From Oscillospiraceae bacterium (lineage in GTDB: Bacteria; Bacillota; Clostridia; Oscillospirales; Ruminococcaceae): DNA of 64,000 nt. The translations under genes were made by a program, and so were the position numbers. Shown piece by piece: positions 47,201 through 55,093 of this stretch. The notes below the pieces were generated by a model that saw only the letters and a list, made by a program, of their open reading frames with translations, did no database searches and had not been told where the DNA came from. The stretch lies in assembly GCA_022835495.1 (NCBI GenBank), contig BQOK01000001.1, positions 496,001 through 560,000 on the forward strand, given 5' to 3'. Numbering within the stretch: the first letter of the stretch is position 1; the number at the start of each line of letters is the position of its first letter.

Positions 47201-47396
47201 GTGCGGAAAGGCCCCCACCGTTGTCTGACACATTCTCCAGGCCCTTTTGAACCACATCCGCCAGATATTGTGCCAGCACCTTGGAGGCCTCTGCCTTGTC
47301 GAGGGGCGCAACGGACTTGCGGGCGGCGGGAATTTCTGAAAGCTCGCTGTTTAAGGCATTATTGATGATTTGTTCATAGAGGCCAGGCTGCAGCAT
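44241..47396 (-). CDS. PLD-like / superfamily 2 helicase / DUF3427 protein, probable phage defence
   Basis: The protein has about 1051 residues. A phospholipase-D-like nuclease domain (about 125-285) has one HxK motif (RLHAKTYIF, then GSSNLSNAAI). A DEAD-type helicase follows with Walker A ATGTGKT (about 347-353), VVDEFHH (about 443) and QQLGRGLRLAEGK. A C-terminal DUF3427-type region includes YNDYSINESLFHWQSQS and GCKVLLFVRE. Such proteins occur in defence islands and resemble restriction helicases. ATG 47396 is preferred because GTG 47408 abuts its ribosome site. The GC content is lower than the flanks. The neighbour on the same strand is AbiH. Confidence 0.85.
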   Translation of the reverse strand: MLQPGLYEQIINNALNSELSEIPAARKSVAPLDKAEASKVLAQYLADVVQKGLENVSDNGGGLSAQIGLANQIVELIQNTTQETDFAALAINQRAEELLALLQEQDPLLAVGKTAAALGRPETSIAQSNLFTGATHEPQMYTELKKEIVSADRIDMLVSFIKWSGLRLLMDELREFTQKGGELRVITTSYMGATDVKAIEELRALLNTKIKVSYDTKRTRLHAKTYIFYRNTGFTTAYVGSSNLSNAAISSGLEWNVKVTRKDLPETIAKIAATFESYWNCNEFEYYSEGQKERLARALKAEKYFDTNDAELYTLDIVPYSYQQEILDKLEAERTIRGYTRNLVVAATGTGKTVISALDYKRFCKQNPGKPCRLLFVAHREEILRQSLYTFRAILKDANFGELFVGNYQPESIDHLFLSIQTFNSWAFTAKTAPDFYAYIVVDEFHHTAAPTYQKLLSFYQPQILLGLTATPERMDGKSVLPYFNHQIAAEIRLPEAIDRKLLCPFQYFGITDTADLSTLKWSAGGYDKGALSNLYTLSGTVANRRADLVVSSLVKYVTDIDEVKGLGFCVSIEHAQFMCCYFNERGIPSIFLTGKSPDEERKAAKRRLVGGDIRFIFVVDIYNEGVDIPEVNTVLFLRPTESLTIFLQQLGRGLRLAEGKECLTVLDFIGQANKRYNFEDKFAALLSNTTCSVVREIKDGFISAPKGCYIQLEKKAAKYILDNIRASYGNTAGLVSRVASFTEDNGRELTLSNFLDYYHLDARAIYKFSSFSRICARAGVIEDFNEPLEEILTKAFGRLAVIDSRRWLRFLLELLPRLVEVNFAALGKLEHRMLEMFYVTVWGKATQDWTSDEVLDNLYALSNSPVLLEELLALLRYRYKQIDFIDEPVELGFDCPLDLHCTYTRDQLLVAMDFTKLATVREGVKWLPEKQLDVFFVTLNKADKDYSPTTMYNDYSINESLFHWQSQSTTAADSPTGQRYIHHRERGCKVLLFVREFRADRITGGAAAYTFLGTASYVKHEGSRPMNITWKLDRPIPAKFLKKTNKLVVG

Positions 47397-47408
47397 ATTC
47401 TGAAACAC

Positions 47409-47641
47409 TTCCTGTTAGGTTATAAAAAGTAGAAACTTTTACTTGCTAATATTAAGTATACCTAGGTTTCCAGTATCTGACAAGCGCCAAAGGCTTTTCA
47501 CCACATGTTGGACTACAATTAGGGCCGGACACCCGGAAATAGGGGATATAAGAGTGATGAAAAGTGCATGAAATTGAGCAGAAAAGGCCCCAAGGCCGAC
47601 AAATTTTGTCGGCGTGCTTAGCTGTATCGCCCTTTGTCTTG
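47409..47641. other. AT-rich intergenic space between the helicase and abiH genes
   Basis: No convincing gene is seen here. The stretch probably carries the helicase promoter. Confidence 0.4.
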
Positions 47642-48523
47642 TTACCATCGCATCAAGGTGACCTTCTCTTTTCGGGCAGGGAGGTGCCGCATGCGTTCTA
47701 GATACTGATCTTCCTGCCCTGGCAGAACGAAAATGTTCCACTGCACGTCTTTGGGGCACAGGCGCTTGATGCGGCGGAAGTAGGGCATATCGACCTCATT
47801 GAGCGAATGCCCCAGAACAAAAATTTGCGAAACCTCCCCCAAATCGCCGGACCCGAACACCTGGGGCAACTGTTTCATAATCTTTTTGCAATTTTTTCTG
47901 CTTGCCCTGAAGCTGCTTTCCACGAACTTTTCGTTCACCACGTTGATGCCATATTCTCTGGGATCCATTTGGACTCTGCCCAAGATCTGGCCGTGCCCCA
48001 TGACAAGCGTTTCCCCCACGCGGCCGTGAAGATGGTATACCGGCTCCAGCCCATAAACTGATTCCAACGTAGTGGTGTAGTTGAAATTCAGATAGAGGCT
48101 GCCCGGCGCGCTGAATAGCGCCTGAAAGCGCGGCTTTGGGGGCAAGGTTTTTAAGGTTGGTTCCACGCCGGCCAACCATTCGTTCAAATAGTCGCTGATG
48201 TGGTTGGGCAAACGAAGAATATCCCGCAGCTGCTTTGCAGCGGGCCCGCGGTAATCCGGGCTGGAATCCCAGTCCCGGTGCTCCTCGGCCATCTCTATGG
48301 TTTCGTAAGAGCCGAAAATACGCTCCATATCATTCCACAAAATGTCTTCTGTGATCTGATCCATCCGGTTCCAGTAGTGCAGCGAATACAGCCCTACCCC
48401 CTTGATAAAGTCCCTCGCCACCTTGGGGTGCCGCTGTTTCATAAAGGCCATGAAATCGGTATACCGGGTAGGCAGGCCATGGTGGAGATCGAACCCATTG
48501 CCCAGAATGAATAAAGAATGCAT
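47642..48523 (-). CDS. abiH: AbiH-family abortive-infection protein
   Basis: The 293-residue protein begins LFILGNGFDLHHGLPTRYTDF, a signature of the AbiH family. It also has FNYTTTLESVYGL followed by HLHGRV, and IFVLGHSLNEVDMPYF, the other conserved blocks. AbiH proteins abort phage infection by an unknown mechanism. ATG 48523 has GCAGGA about 6 bp upstream. It lies upstream of the helicase on the same strand, and the two form the accessory block between tRNA-Pro and yqxD. Confidence 0.85.
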   Translation of the reverse strand: MHSLFILGNGFDLHHGLPTRYTDFMAFMKQRHPKVARDFIKGVGLYSLHYWNRMDQITEDILWNDMERIFGSYETIEMAEEHRDWDSSPDYRGPAAKQLRDILRLPNHISDYLNEWLAGVEPTLKTLPPKPRFQALFSAPGSLYLNFNYTTTLESVYGLEPVYHLHGRVGETLVMGHGQILGRVQMDPREYGINVVNEKFVESSFRASRKNCKKIMKQLPQVFGSGDLGEVSQIFVLGHSLNEVDMPYFRRIKRLCPKDVQWNIFVLPGQEDQYLERMRHLPARKEKVTLMRW

Positions 48524-48546
48524 TTGTATCCTGCCGCCAATCTTTT

Positions 48547-48574
48547 TATTTATGGAAGCCCGATGACGTGCCAA
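48547..48574 (-). promoter_or_regulatory. Probable promoter of abiH
   Basis: On the minus strand TTGGCA (48569-48574) and TAAATA (48547-48552) are 16 bp apart, just before the gene. On the plus strand a TATAAT at 48581-48586 may serve the next gene but has no good -35. Confidence 0.4.
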
Positions 48575-48710
48575 ACATGCTATAATAATGTATATATTTT
48601 GTGAGAGCTGGGGGCCCATGGTCCCCGTTTATTCCGTCACCAGTATAACATTTTTCAGGCGTGCGGCAAACCACAAAACAGGAATCATTTGGGAAGGAGA
48701 AATACCATCC

Positions 48711-49166
48711 ATGCGCATTTTAATCGACGCCGACGGCTGCCCGGTGGTGGAGCTTGCCGTGGCCGCTGCCCGGGAGCATTCGCTGGAATGCGTGATCCTT
48801 TGCGATACCGCACATCAGTTTGACAAGCCGGGGGCCACAACTTTGACTTTTTCCAAAGGGGCCGACAGTGTGGATTTTGCCCTGGTGAACCTGCTGCGCG
48901 CCGGGGATATTGTGATCACCCAGGACTACGGTCTGGCTGCCATGTGCCTGGCACGGCGGGCCCGGGTGCTGAGCCAGGACGGGATGGAGTATGGGGAGGA
49001 AAATATTGATGGACTGCTGCTGGCACGCCATACTGCGAAAAAGATCCGCAAGGCCGGGGGGCGCTTAAAGGGGCCCTGCCGGCGCACGCCAGGCCAGGAT
49101 GCGGCGTTTGAGCGCGCACTGCGCGGTATGCTTGTAAAAATCGGGCGGGGGGAGGAAACGCGATGA
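48711..49166 (+). CDS. yqxD: YaiI/YqxD family protein (DUF188)
   Basis: The 151-residue protein starts MRILIDADGCPVVELA and contains SKGADSVDFALVNLLRAGDIVITQDYGLA, the two acidic blocks of the family, which has a PIN-like nuclease fold. Its function is not established. GGAAGGAG lies about 12 bp upstream of ATG 48711. Its last codons overlap the deformylase start by 4 bp, so the two are co-translated. Confidence 0.88.
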   Translation: MRILIDADGCPVVELAVAAAREHSLECVILCDTAHQFDKPGATTLTFSKGADSVDFALVNLLRAGDIVITQDYGLAAMCLARRARVLSQDGMEYGEENIDGLLLARHTAKKIRKAGGRLKGPCRRTPGQDAAFERALRGMLVKIGRGEETR

Positions 49167-49573
49167 AACGTGAGATCATGAAGGACGTGGGATTTTTGGC
49201 ACAAAAGGCGGAGCCGGCCGCGGCGGCCGATCGATCCGTGGCGGAGGACTTGCTGGAAACGCTGGCGGCCCACAAAGATGGGTGCGTGGGTATGGCGGCC
49301 AATATGATCGGCGTGAACAAGCGGATCATTGCCTTTGACAACGAGGGAACCTACATGGTGATGTTCAACCCTGAGATCGTTAAACGCTCGGGACCCTATG
49401 AAACGGAGGAGGGGTGCCTGTCCCTTGAGGGTACCCGCAAGACCAGGCGCTGGAAGTCTGTGAAAGTGCGATATCAGAACGAGAAGTTCGAGATCCGCAT
49501 TAAGACCTTTACCGGCTGGACGGCCCAGATTATCCAGCACGAAATTGACCATTGCGAGGGGCGGATCATTTAG
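49163..49573 (+). CDS. def: Peptide deformylase, short form
   Basis: This metalloenzyme removes the formyl group from nascent proteins. The 136-residue protein has all three motifs: GCVGMAANMIG (the usual final Gln is Asn), EGCLS with the metal-binding cysteine, and QHEIDHCEG with HExxH. The first motif's Q-to-N change is seen in some short deformylases of Clostridia (family knowledge). It overlaps yqxD by 4 bp and is followed by two hairpins. Confidence 0.9.
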   Translation: MKREIMKDVGFLAQKAEPAAAADRSVAEDLLETLAAHKDGCVGMAANMIGVNKRIIAFDNEGTYMVMFNPEIVKRSGPYETEEGCLSLEGTRKTRRWKSVKVRYQNEKFEIRIKTFTGWTAQIIQHEIDHCEGRII

Positions 49574-49576
49574 GAT

Positions 49577-49613
49577 GCTCTTTTTTGCGGCGGGCAGCCG
49601 CCGCAAAAAAGAG
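49577..49613 (+). terminator. Terminator after def
   Basis: GCTCTTTTTTGCGGCGG and its complement surround GCA. The A and T tracts within the stem suit both directions. Confidence 0.8.
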
Positions 49614-49630
49614 CGATTTGTTTGGGCGGC

Positions 49631-49680
49631 GCGGAGCGTTTTTACAAGGGAGGGACCCGGTAAAAACGCTCCGCTTTTTT
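49631..49680 (+). terminator. Second hairpin after def
   Basis: CGGAGCGTTTTTAC and GTAAAAACGCTCCG pair around a 17-nt loop and are followed by CTTTTTTG. Confidence 0.7.
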
Positions 49681-49747
49681 GAACCGGCCGGCCTGCAGGG
49701 CAGCGGGGGCGGGCGCTCTGCGTAATAAAGTGACAGAATATATTGCA

Positions 49748-49776
49748 TTGCTTCGCATGTGCAGCTCTTTTATAAT
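49748..49776 (+). promoter_or_regulatory. Promoter of the YesM/YesN-type two-component genes
   Basis: TTGCTT (49748-49753) and TATAAT (49771-49776) are 17 bp apart, 23 bp before the kinase start. Confidence 0.7.
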
Positions 49777-49799
49777 TGTAATGACAGGGGGTGGTGGGC

Positions 49800-51563
49800 G
49801 TGCGCCTGACGCTGCGGCAAAAATTGGTGATCGGATTTTCCCTTGCCTTCTGCGGGATTATTGCGGGCTTCGGTGTGCTGGTGCTGCACAACAACGGTGA
49901 GCGGTACCAGCAGCAGAGCTACGCGTACTGCCGGAGGATCGTGCAGGCCAACATTGACCTGACCGACAATTATTTTGAACAGCTGCGCAATGTGGTGCGC
50001 ATTGTGGTTTCGGATCAGGATATTATCAACGCTGTGAATTACCGCGTGCACAACCCGGACATCGACTATTCCATTGAGCTGTACAATCAGCGGAAGGTTG
50101 CGGCAAAGATCAAACAGTTCGATGTGCTGGGGGACGTGAAAAACGCGATCATTGTGGGCCCCGGCGGGGAGTATCTGTATTATTACGGGACCTCTTTGGC
50201 ACGGGGCTACGCTTTTGGCGAGCAGGCATGGTTTTCCGGTGCGGTCGGCACGAACCGGATGGAATTTATCAATTACCACCCCACCGACTACCTGCTGGGC
50301 AGCACGGGAGAGCAAACGGTGTCGCTGGTGGCGCCGATCTTGAATTCCAGCCAGTATTTTTTGGCCGATCCCGCTTATTTGCTGTGCGATTTCAGCCTGG
50401 AGCCGATTCTGGGGGATCCCGGGCGGGATGGGGAGGTGCAGATTGCGGTATACAGCGGCAGCGACCCGGTGTATATTCCGGCGCAGCTGGGGCTTGCCGG
50501 CGCCCAGCAGGCTCAGCTGGCGGAGTATATTGAGGCGGGGGAACGCTCGTTTTTGCTGGACGCCTGCCCGGAGAACGCATCCGGTTACCTGGTGGTGAGC
50601 GAAACCTCGGAGGTGTCGGGCTGGCTGATCCTGGGCGTTATGCCGCTGGACAGCATTCAGGAGCTGCGCAGCACCAACCGAACCTTTGTGGCCGTGCTGA
50701 TGCTGGTGGCCTTTGCTGTGATCCTGGCTGTTTCCAGCCTGTTGGCCCGGTCGGTGCTGGTGCCCATGAACACCCTGATCCAAAAGTTCAACGCCATTGG
50801 CCGGGGCGAAAAGGACGTGCGTTTTGAAAAGACGGCCAGCGTGGAGGTAGACCGCATTGCCGAGACCGCCATGCAGATGCTGGAGAAAAACGACCGCCTG
50901 ACAGCGGAGGTGGTGGAGGAGGGGCGGCAGAGGGCGCAGGCGCAGATGCGGGCGCTGCAGCACCAGATCAACCCGCATTTTCTCAACAACGTGCTGCAGT
51001 CGATGAAGGCGCTGGCCGTGTGCGGAGACACCGAGGCCATCTCGAAAATGGCCACGCTGCTGGGCAGGCTGCTGGCCTATTCGGTCTACGACCCCTACGA
51101 CATGGTACCGCTGGCCAGCGAATTTGAATACACCGAAACCTACATTGCACTGCAGAACGTGCGGTTTCAGAATAAGATCCTGTGCACGGTGGACCTGCCG
51201 GAAGAAGCAAAACGTTTTATGGTGCCGAAGCTTATCATACAGCCCCTGGCCGAGAACGCCATTGAACATGGCTTTTTGCCCTCGGAAGGGGGGCACATTG
51301 CCCTGAGCGCGGACCTGGACGAAAAGGATCTGTACATTGCGGTGACCAACACCGGCCGCGCCATTGAGCCCGGGCAGGTGGAAAAGCTGAACCGGATGCT
51401 TCACGAAAAAAAAGCGGAGACCCAGAGCGCCAGCATTGGGATGCTGAACGTGCTGGCACGCCTGCAGAGCCGCTTTGGCGGAGGGGCGGACCTGCGGGTT
51501 ATGTCCAGAGATGGCATGAATACAAGCATCGTGCTGACACTGCCCTATACAAAGGAGGAATGA
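49800..51563 (+). CDS. YesM-type membrane sensor histidine kinase
   Basis: The 587-residue protein has a first helix (about 10-30), a large extracytoplasmic sensor domain of dCache type (about 35-290) and a second helix (about 293-318). A HAMP domain, a His_kinase block with H393 in QINPHFLNNVLQS, and an ATPase domain (LIIQPLAENAIEHGF, then ASIGMLNVLARL) follow. YesM-type kinases sense carbohydrates or their binding proteins. GTG 49800 is chosen with AGGGGGTGG upstream; two earlier GTGs overlap that site. Its stop overlaps the next gene's ribosome site region and the two are coupled. Confidence 0.92.
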   Translation: MRLTLRQKLVIGFSLAFCGIIAGFGVLVLHNNGERYQQQSYAYCRRIVQANIDLTDNYFEQLRNVVRIVVSDQDIINAVNYRVHNPDIDYSIELYNQRKVAAKIKQFDVLGDVKNAIIVGPGGEYLYYYGTSLARGYAFGEQAWFSGAVGTNRMEFINYHPTDYLLGSTGEQTVSLVAPILNSSQYFLADPAYLLCDFSLEPILGDPGRDGEVQIAVYSGSDPVYIPAQLGLAGAQQAQLAEYIEAGERSFLLDACPENASGYLVVSETSEVSGWLILGVMPLDSIQELRSTNRTFVAVLMLVAFAVILAVSSLLARSVLVPMNTLIQKFNAIGRGEKDVRFEKTASVEVDRIAETAMQMLEKNDRLTAEVVEEGRQRAQAQMRALQHQINPHFLNNVLQSMKALAVCGDTEAISKMATLLGRLLAYSVYDPYDMVPLASEFEYTETYIALQNVRFQNKILCTVDLPEEAKRFMVPKLIIQPLAENAIEHGFLPSEGGHIALSADLDEKDLYIAVTNTGRAIEPGQVEKLNRMLHEKKAETQSASIGMLNVLARLQSRFGGGADLRVMSRDGMNTSIVLTLPYTKEE

Positions 51564-51565
51564 GA

Positions 51566-53131
51566 ATGCTGCGCGCATTGCTGGTGGACGACGAGGAGCT
51601 CTCGGTGCGGATGCTGGAAAGCATTGTGGACTGGGGGCGCTGCGGGGTGGAGATTGCCGGCACCGCCCGCAGCGGGGAGGAGGCGCTGCGCCTGTTTGCC
51701 GGGCTGCGGCCCGAGATTGTGCTCACCGACATCCGCATGCCGGGCATGGATGGCCTTGAGCTGCTGCGGCAGATCAAGGAGAGCGCGCCGGAAACAGAGT
51801 TTATCCTGGTGAGCGCCTACGCGGATTTTGAGTACGCAAAGGAGGCCATTGCCCTGGGCGGGGCGAATTATCTGCTCAAGCCGGTGGATGAATTTGAGCT
51901 GGAAAAAACGCTGAGAAAGATCGCGGATAAAATTGGGGCCCAGCAGGTGGCGCATCGCCTGGTGGAAAACACCCGCCGGCAAAAAGAACGGCTGGCGCTG
52001 TATGGCTATATGCGCACCGGCACCGGGAAAACGAACGCGCAGAAAAGCGCGGGCCGGCTGGGCCTGGATCTTGAGAATTACGCCCTGATGGGGTTTATGC
52101 TGAACGAGAGTTCCATGAACGATTATATTGAGAACAGCCTGCAGCTGGACACACAGCTGCCCTACCTGCAGACCCGCCTGGAAGAACGGCTGCGCGGCTG
52201 GTGCGACTGCCTGCTGTTTGATTTCTTCGACGCCTCGTGGTGCGCCGTGATCCTGCGCGCGAAAGCCCCGCTGGCGGACGGCGCAAAGGAAATGGCGGGC
52301 TTTTTTGACCGGGAGCTGCACATGGAGATCCATGTGTGCTTTACCGAATTTGACCGGGGGCTTGAGACGCTGCCAGCCGCTTTCAGGACCCTGCAGCAGC
52401 TGCATCAGTACAGCTTTTTTCTGGGGGAAGAGAGCGTTCTGGGGTACGGCTACAACTGCGAAAAGGGAGAGTTCGACCAGGTGGCGCTGGCCGCGGCCCG
52501 CAAAAGCCTGGAGGCGGCGATCCGGGGGAGCGATGCGGCCAAGGCCCACAAGGTGCTGGAAGAAACCCTGGGCAGCCTGGATCACAAGGATCCGTCGTCG
52601 CTGGCGTTTGTTTACGATTTTTGTTATGCGGGCGTGAAAGCGGTGCGGGAATGCCTGCCGGCGACAGCCGCTCCCGAGCTGCGGGAAAAGCTGATGCGGA
52701 TTACCTCGCAGAGTGTGCAGGGCTGCGCCACGCTGGAAGAACTGCGGGGATTCATGGAGGGGATTTTGGGAGCGCTGAGGGGGGAAAGCGCAGCCGCGCA
52801 CACCTACAGCCAGCTGGTGCAGGAGGGTATGGCCTACCTGCAAAAGAATTACGACCGCAACCTTTCGCTGGAGGAGATCTGCGGCGTGCTGGGGGTGAGC
52901 CGGAATTATTTTTGCTATTTGTTCAAAAAGGAAACCGGGCAGAATTTGTGGGCCTGCCTGACGGATATCCGGCTGGCAAAGGCAAAGGAGCTGCTGTGCG
53001 CCACAGAGGACAAAAGCTATGCCATTGCCTATCAGGTGGGATATGACAACCCCAGCTACTTTTCCAAGCTGTTCAAAAAAAGCACCGGCATGACCCCGAA
53101 CGAGTACCGCAAAGCGGGCGTGACAGAGTAA
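51566..53131 (+). CDS. YesN-type response regulator with AraC DNA-binding domain
   Basis: The 521-residue protein has a receiver domain (LLVDDEELSVRMLE, phospho-acceptor D55 in VLTDIRMPGMDG), a long central helical region and a C-terminal AraC domain (about 415-515: YDRNLSLEEICGVLGVSRNYFCYLFKKETG, then SYAIAYQVGYDNPSYFSKLFKKSTG). ATG 51566 is decided by AAAGGAGGA 7 bp upstream; the ATG at 51560 is too close. It is the partner of the kinase and the likely activator of the downstream sugar genes. Confidence 0.93.
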   Translation: MLRALLVDDEELSVRMLESIVDWGRCGVEIAGTARSGEEALRLFAGLRPEIVLTDIRMPGMDGLELLRQIKESAPETEFILVSAYADFEYAKEAIALGGANYLLKPVDEFELEKTLRKIADKIGAQQVAHRLVENTRRQKERLALYGYMRTGTGKTNAQKSAGRLGLDLENYALMGFMLNESSMNDYIENSLQLDTQLPYLQTRLEERLRGWCDCLLFDFFDASWCAVILRAKAPLADGAKEMAGFFDRELHMEIHVCFTEFDRGLETLPAAFRTLQQLHQYSFFLGEESVLGYGYNCEKGEFDQVALAAARKSLEAAIRGSDAAKAHKVLEETLGSLDHKDPSSLAFVYDFCYAGVKAVRECLPATAAPELREKLMRITSQSVQGCATLEELRGFMEGILGALRGESAAAHTYSQLVQEGMAYLQKNYDRNLSLEEICGVLGVSRNYFCYLFKKETGQNLWACLTDIRLAKAKELLCATEDKSYAIAYQVGYDNPSYFSKLFKKSTGMTPNEYRKAGVTE

Positions 53132-53161
53132 TAAAATGCAAGCATACAGGAAAAATGTGGC

Positions 53162-53190
53162 TTGTTTGGGAAGTAAACCGCCCGTATGAT
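53162..53190 (+). promoter_or_regulatory. Promoter of the GH31 gene
   Basis: TTGTTT (53162-53167) and TATGAT (53185-53190) are 17 bp apart. The ATG inside this -10 box therefore cannot be the start, which supports the GTG at 53267. Confidence 0.6.
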
Positions 53191-53266
53191 AGGGGAGGAC
53201 TTCCCTTTCAACAGGGAAACAACCGTGTATTGGGGGCAAAAATGCCCGGCAGAGGAGGAACGCAGG

Positions 53267-54886
53267 GTGGAAATTGCGATATTAAGGGGAGAATGCTGGT
53301 ACGGCGGCTGCACGATGTGGGGGGTGCAAATGCCACTGCACGCCGGGAGCGAGGTGCGGTTGCAGCTGGAACCGAACCTTACACCAAACCAGGCCATGCC
53401 GCTGCTGGTTTCCAGCCGGGGGCGCTATTTGTGGCTGGAAGGGGCAAACGAGGTGATGTTCAGCGGCGGTAAAATTTACTGCCCGGAAAATACTGAGCTG
53501 GGGAGCCATGAACAGGCCTGGACCGATGAAGCGGAAAGAGCAGGGCGCGGGGAGACCGAAGCGGCGGGATGCAAAAAAGCTGAAAAAGCGCGGGACGAAG
53601 CCTGGGAAAAGGGACGCGGCGCAGACGGCCAGACACTGCGCTGCGCCTACCGGAGGGCGATGGAACGGCATTTCCCCTTTTCGGGGAAGATGCCTGCACA
53701 AGAGCTGTTCAGGGCCCCTGTTTTTAATACCTGGATCGAGCTGACCTTTGATCAGAATCAGCGGGATGTGCTGCGCTATGCCCACGGCATTTTGGAGAGC
53801 GGCTTTGCACCCGGAGTGCTGATGATCGACGACGGCTGGGCCGAGTGCTACGGGGACTGGCGGTTCCACACGGGGCGGTTCCCCGACCCGGCGGGCATGC
53901 TGCGGGAGCTGCACGGGCTGGGGTTCAGGGTGATGCTGTGGGTCTGCCCCTATGTGACGCCGGACAGCAGGGCCTGCCGGGAGGCGGCGGAACAGGGGCT
54001 TTTGCTGCGGAATAAAGCGGGGGAGCTGTTTATCGCCGCCTGGTGGAATGGGTTTTCCGCGGCGCTGGATCTTGGCAAGCCGGCTGCCCGCGACTGGCTG
54101 CGGGCCCAGCTGGAGGCGCTGTGCGCTTTGGGGGTGGACGGCTTTAAATTTGACGGGGGCGACCCGGCCCACTATGTGGGCGCCGCGGGGGCGGCCACGC
54201 CCAACGGGATGGCGCGCCTTTGGGCTGAATTTGGGGAGCGCTGGCCCTTCAATGAATACCGCGCGGGCTGGAAAGCGGGCGGCAGGCCGCTTTTGCAGAG
54301 GCTGTGCGACAAGGACCACAGCTGGGGCGAGGCCGGCCTTGCGGCCCTGGTGCCGGATCTGCTGGCACAGGGGATCACGGGCCACCCGTTCGGCTGCGCA
54401 GACCTGGTAGGCGGCGGGGAATACCGGAACTTTTGGCAGAACGCGGACCGGTTGGACGGAGAGCTGGTTGTAAAACATTCGGCAGTGAGCTGCCTGACAC
54501 CGACCATCCAGTTTTCGGCCGCTCCCTGGCGGGTACTGGACCCGGGGCAGCTTGGCTGCATCCACGCCCAGCTGGCGCTGCGCAGCAGCTGGCAGGCGTA
54601 TCTGGAGGAAACCCTGAAGGAGTGCGCCCGCACCGGCGAGCCGGCGGTGCGGTATATGGAGTATGAATTCCCGCATCAGGGGATGGAAAGGGTGCGCGAC
54701 CAGTTCATGCTGGGCGGCAGGCTGCTGGTGGCGCCGATCCTGGAAAAGGGACAGGACGCGCGAAATGTGTATCTGCCCCGCGGGGAGTGGCGCTGGGAGG
54801 GCCGGACCCTGCACAGTGAGGGCGAGATGCGAAGGTTAGCCGCGCCGGGCACTTTTCTGGTGGTGCTGGAACGGCTGCGGGCGTAA
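53267..54886 (+). CDS. GH31 glycosidase, MYORG-like subgroup
   Basis: The 539-residue cytosolic enzyme has the GH31 barrel. It carries FNTWIELTFDQNQRDVLRYA and VLMIDDGWAECYGDW, MLWVCPYVTPDS, the nucleophile region DGFKFDGGD (D296) and GCADLVGGG. This arrangement resembles the myogenesis-regulating glycosidase (MYORG) branch, whose characterised member is an alpha-galactosidase, more than classical alpha-glucosidases. GTG 53267 has AGAGGAGG 8 bp upstream. Residues 85-125 are a highly charged insert unlike the rest. It lies between the response regulator and the sugar ABC genes, so it probably trims imported oligosaccharides. Confidence 0.8.
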   Translation: MEIAILRGECWYGGCTMWGVQMPLHAGSEVRLQLEPNLTPNQAMPLLVSSRGRYLWLEGANEVMFSGGKIYCPENTELGSHEQAWTDEAERAGRGETEAAGCKKAEKARDEAWEKGRGADGQTLRCAYRRAMERHFPFSGKMPAQELFRAPVFNTWIELTFDQNQRDVLRYAHGILESGFAPGVLMIDDGWAECYGDWRFHTGRFPDPAGMLRELHGLGFRVMLWVCPYVTPDSRACREAAEQGLLLRNKAGELFIAAWWNGFSAALDLGKPAARDWLRAQLEALCALGVDGFKFDGGDPAHYVGAAGAATPNGMARLWAEFGERWPFNEYRAGWKAGGRPLLQRLCDKDHSWGEAGLAALVPDLLAQGITGHPFGCADLVGGGEYRNFWQNADRLDGELVVKHSAVSCLTPTIQFSAAPWRVLDPGQLGCIHAQLALRSSWQAYLEETLKECARTGEPAVRYMEYEFPHQGMERVRDQFMLGGRLLVAPILEKGQDARNVYLPRGEWRWEGRTLHSEGEMRRLAAPGTFLVVLERLRA

Positions 54887-55093
54887 TTTTTTTGTGTTTG
54901 GGGGCAGAGCGGCGGAATATCGTTGCATCGGCTGAAAAAATGCACAAAAAAGGGGGCTTTTTTTAGGCAGACGCCCGCAATTTTTTGCTATGGGTGCGAA
55001 ATGGAGTTGATTTTGTTTTCCCCGGCGGGGCGGTATACTGAAACCATCGGATCAAACGGCGATACCGCCGACACCAAGCAAGGAGGAAATACA

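Noticed and set aside
47439-47759. 106-residue minus-strand open frame between the helicase and abiH
   Set aside because: It overlaps the 3' end of abiH in another frame, has no ribosome site and no recognisable sequence.
32632-48600. Prophage or integrative element using tRNA-Tyr or tRNA-Pro
   Set aside because: No integrase, no structural phage gene and no repeated tRNA 3' end were found downstream of either tRNA; only composition suggests transfer.
53186-53266. ATG start at 53186 for the GH31 gene
   Set aside because: It lies within a good -10 box and has no ribosome site; GTG 53267 has AGAGGAGG at proper distance.
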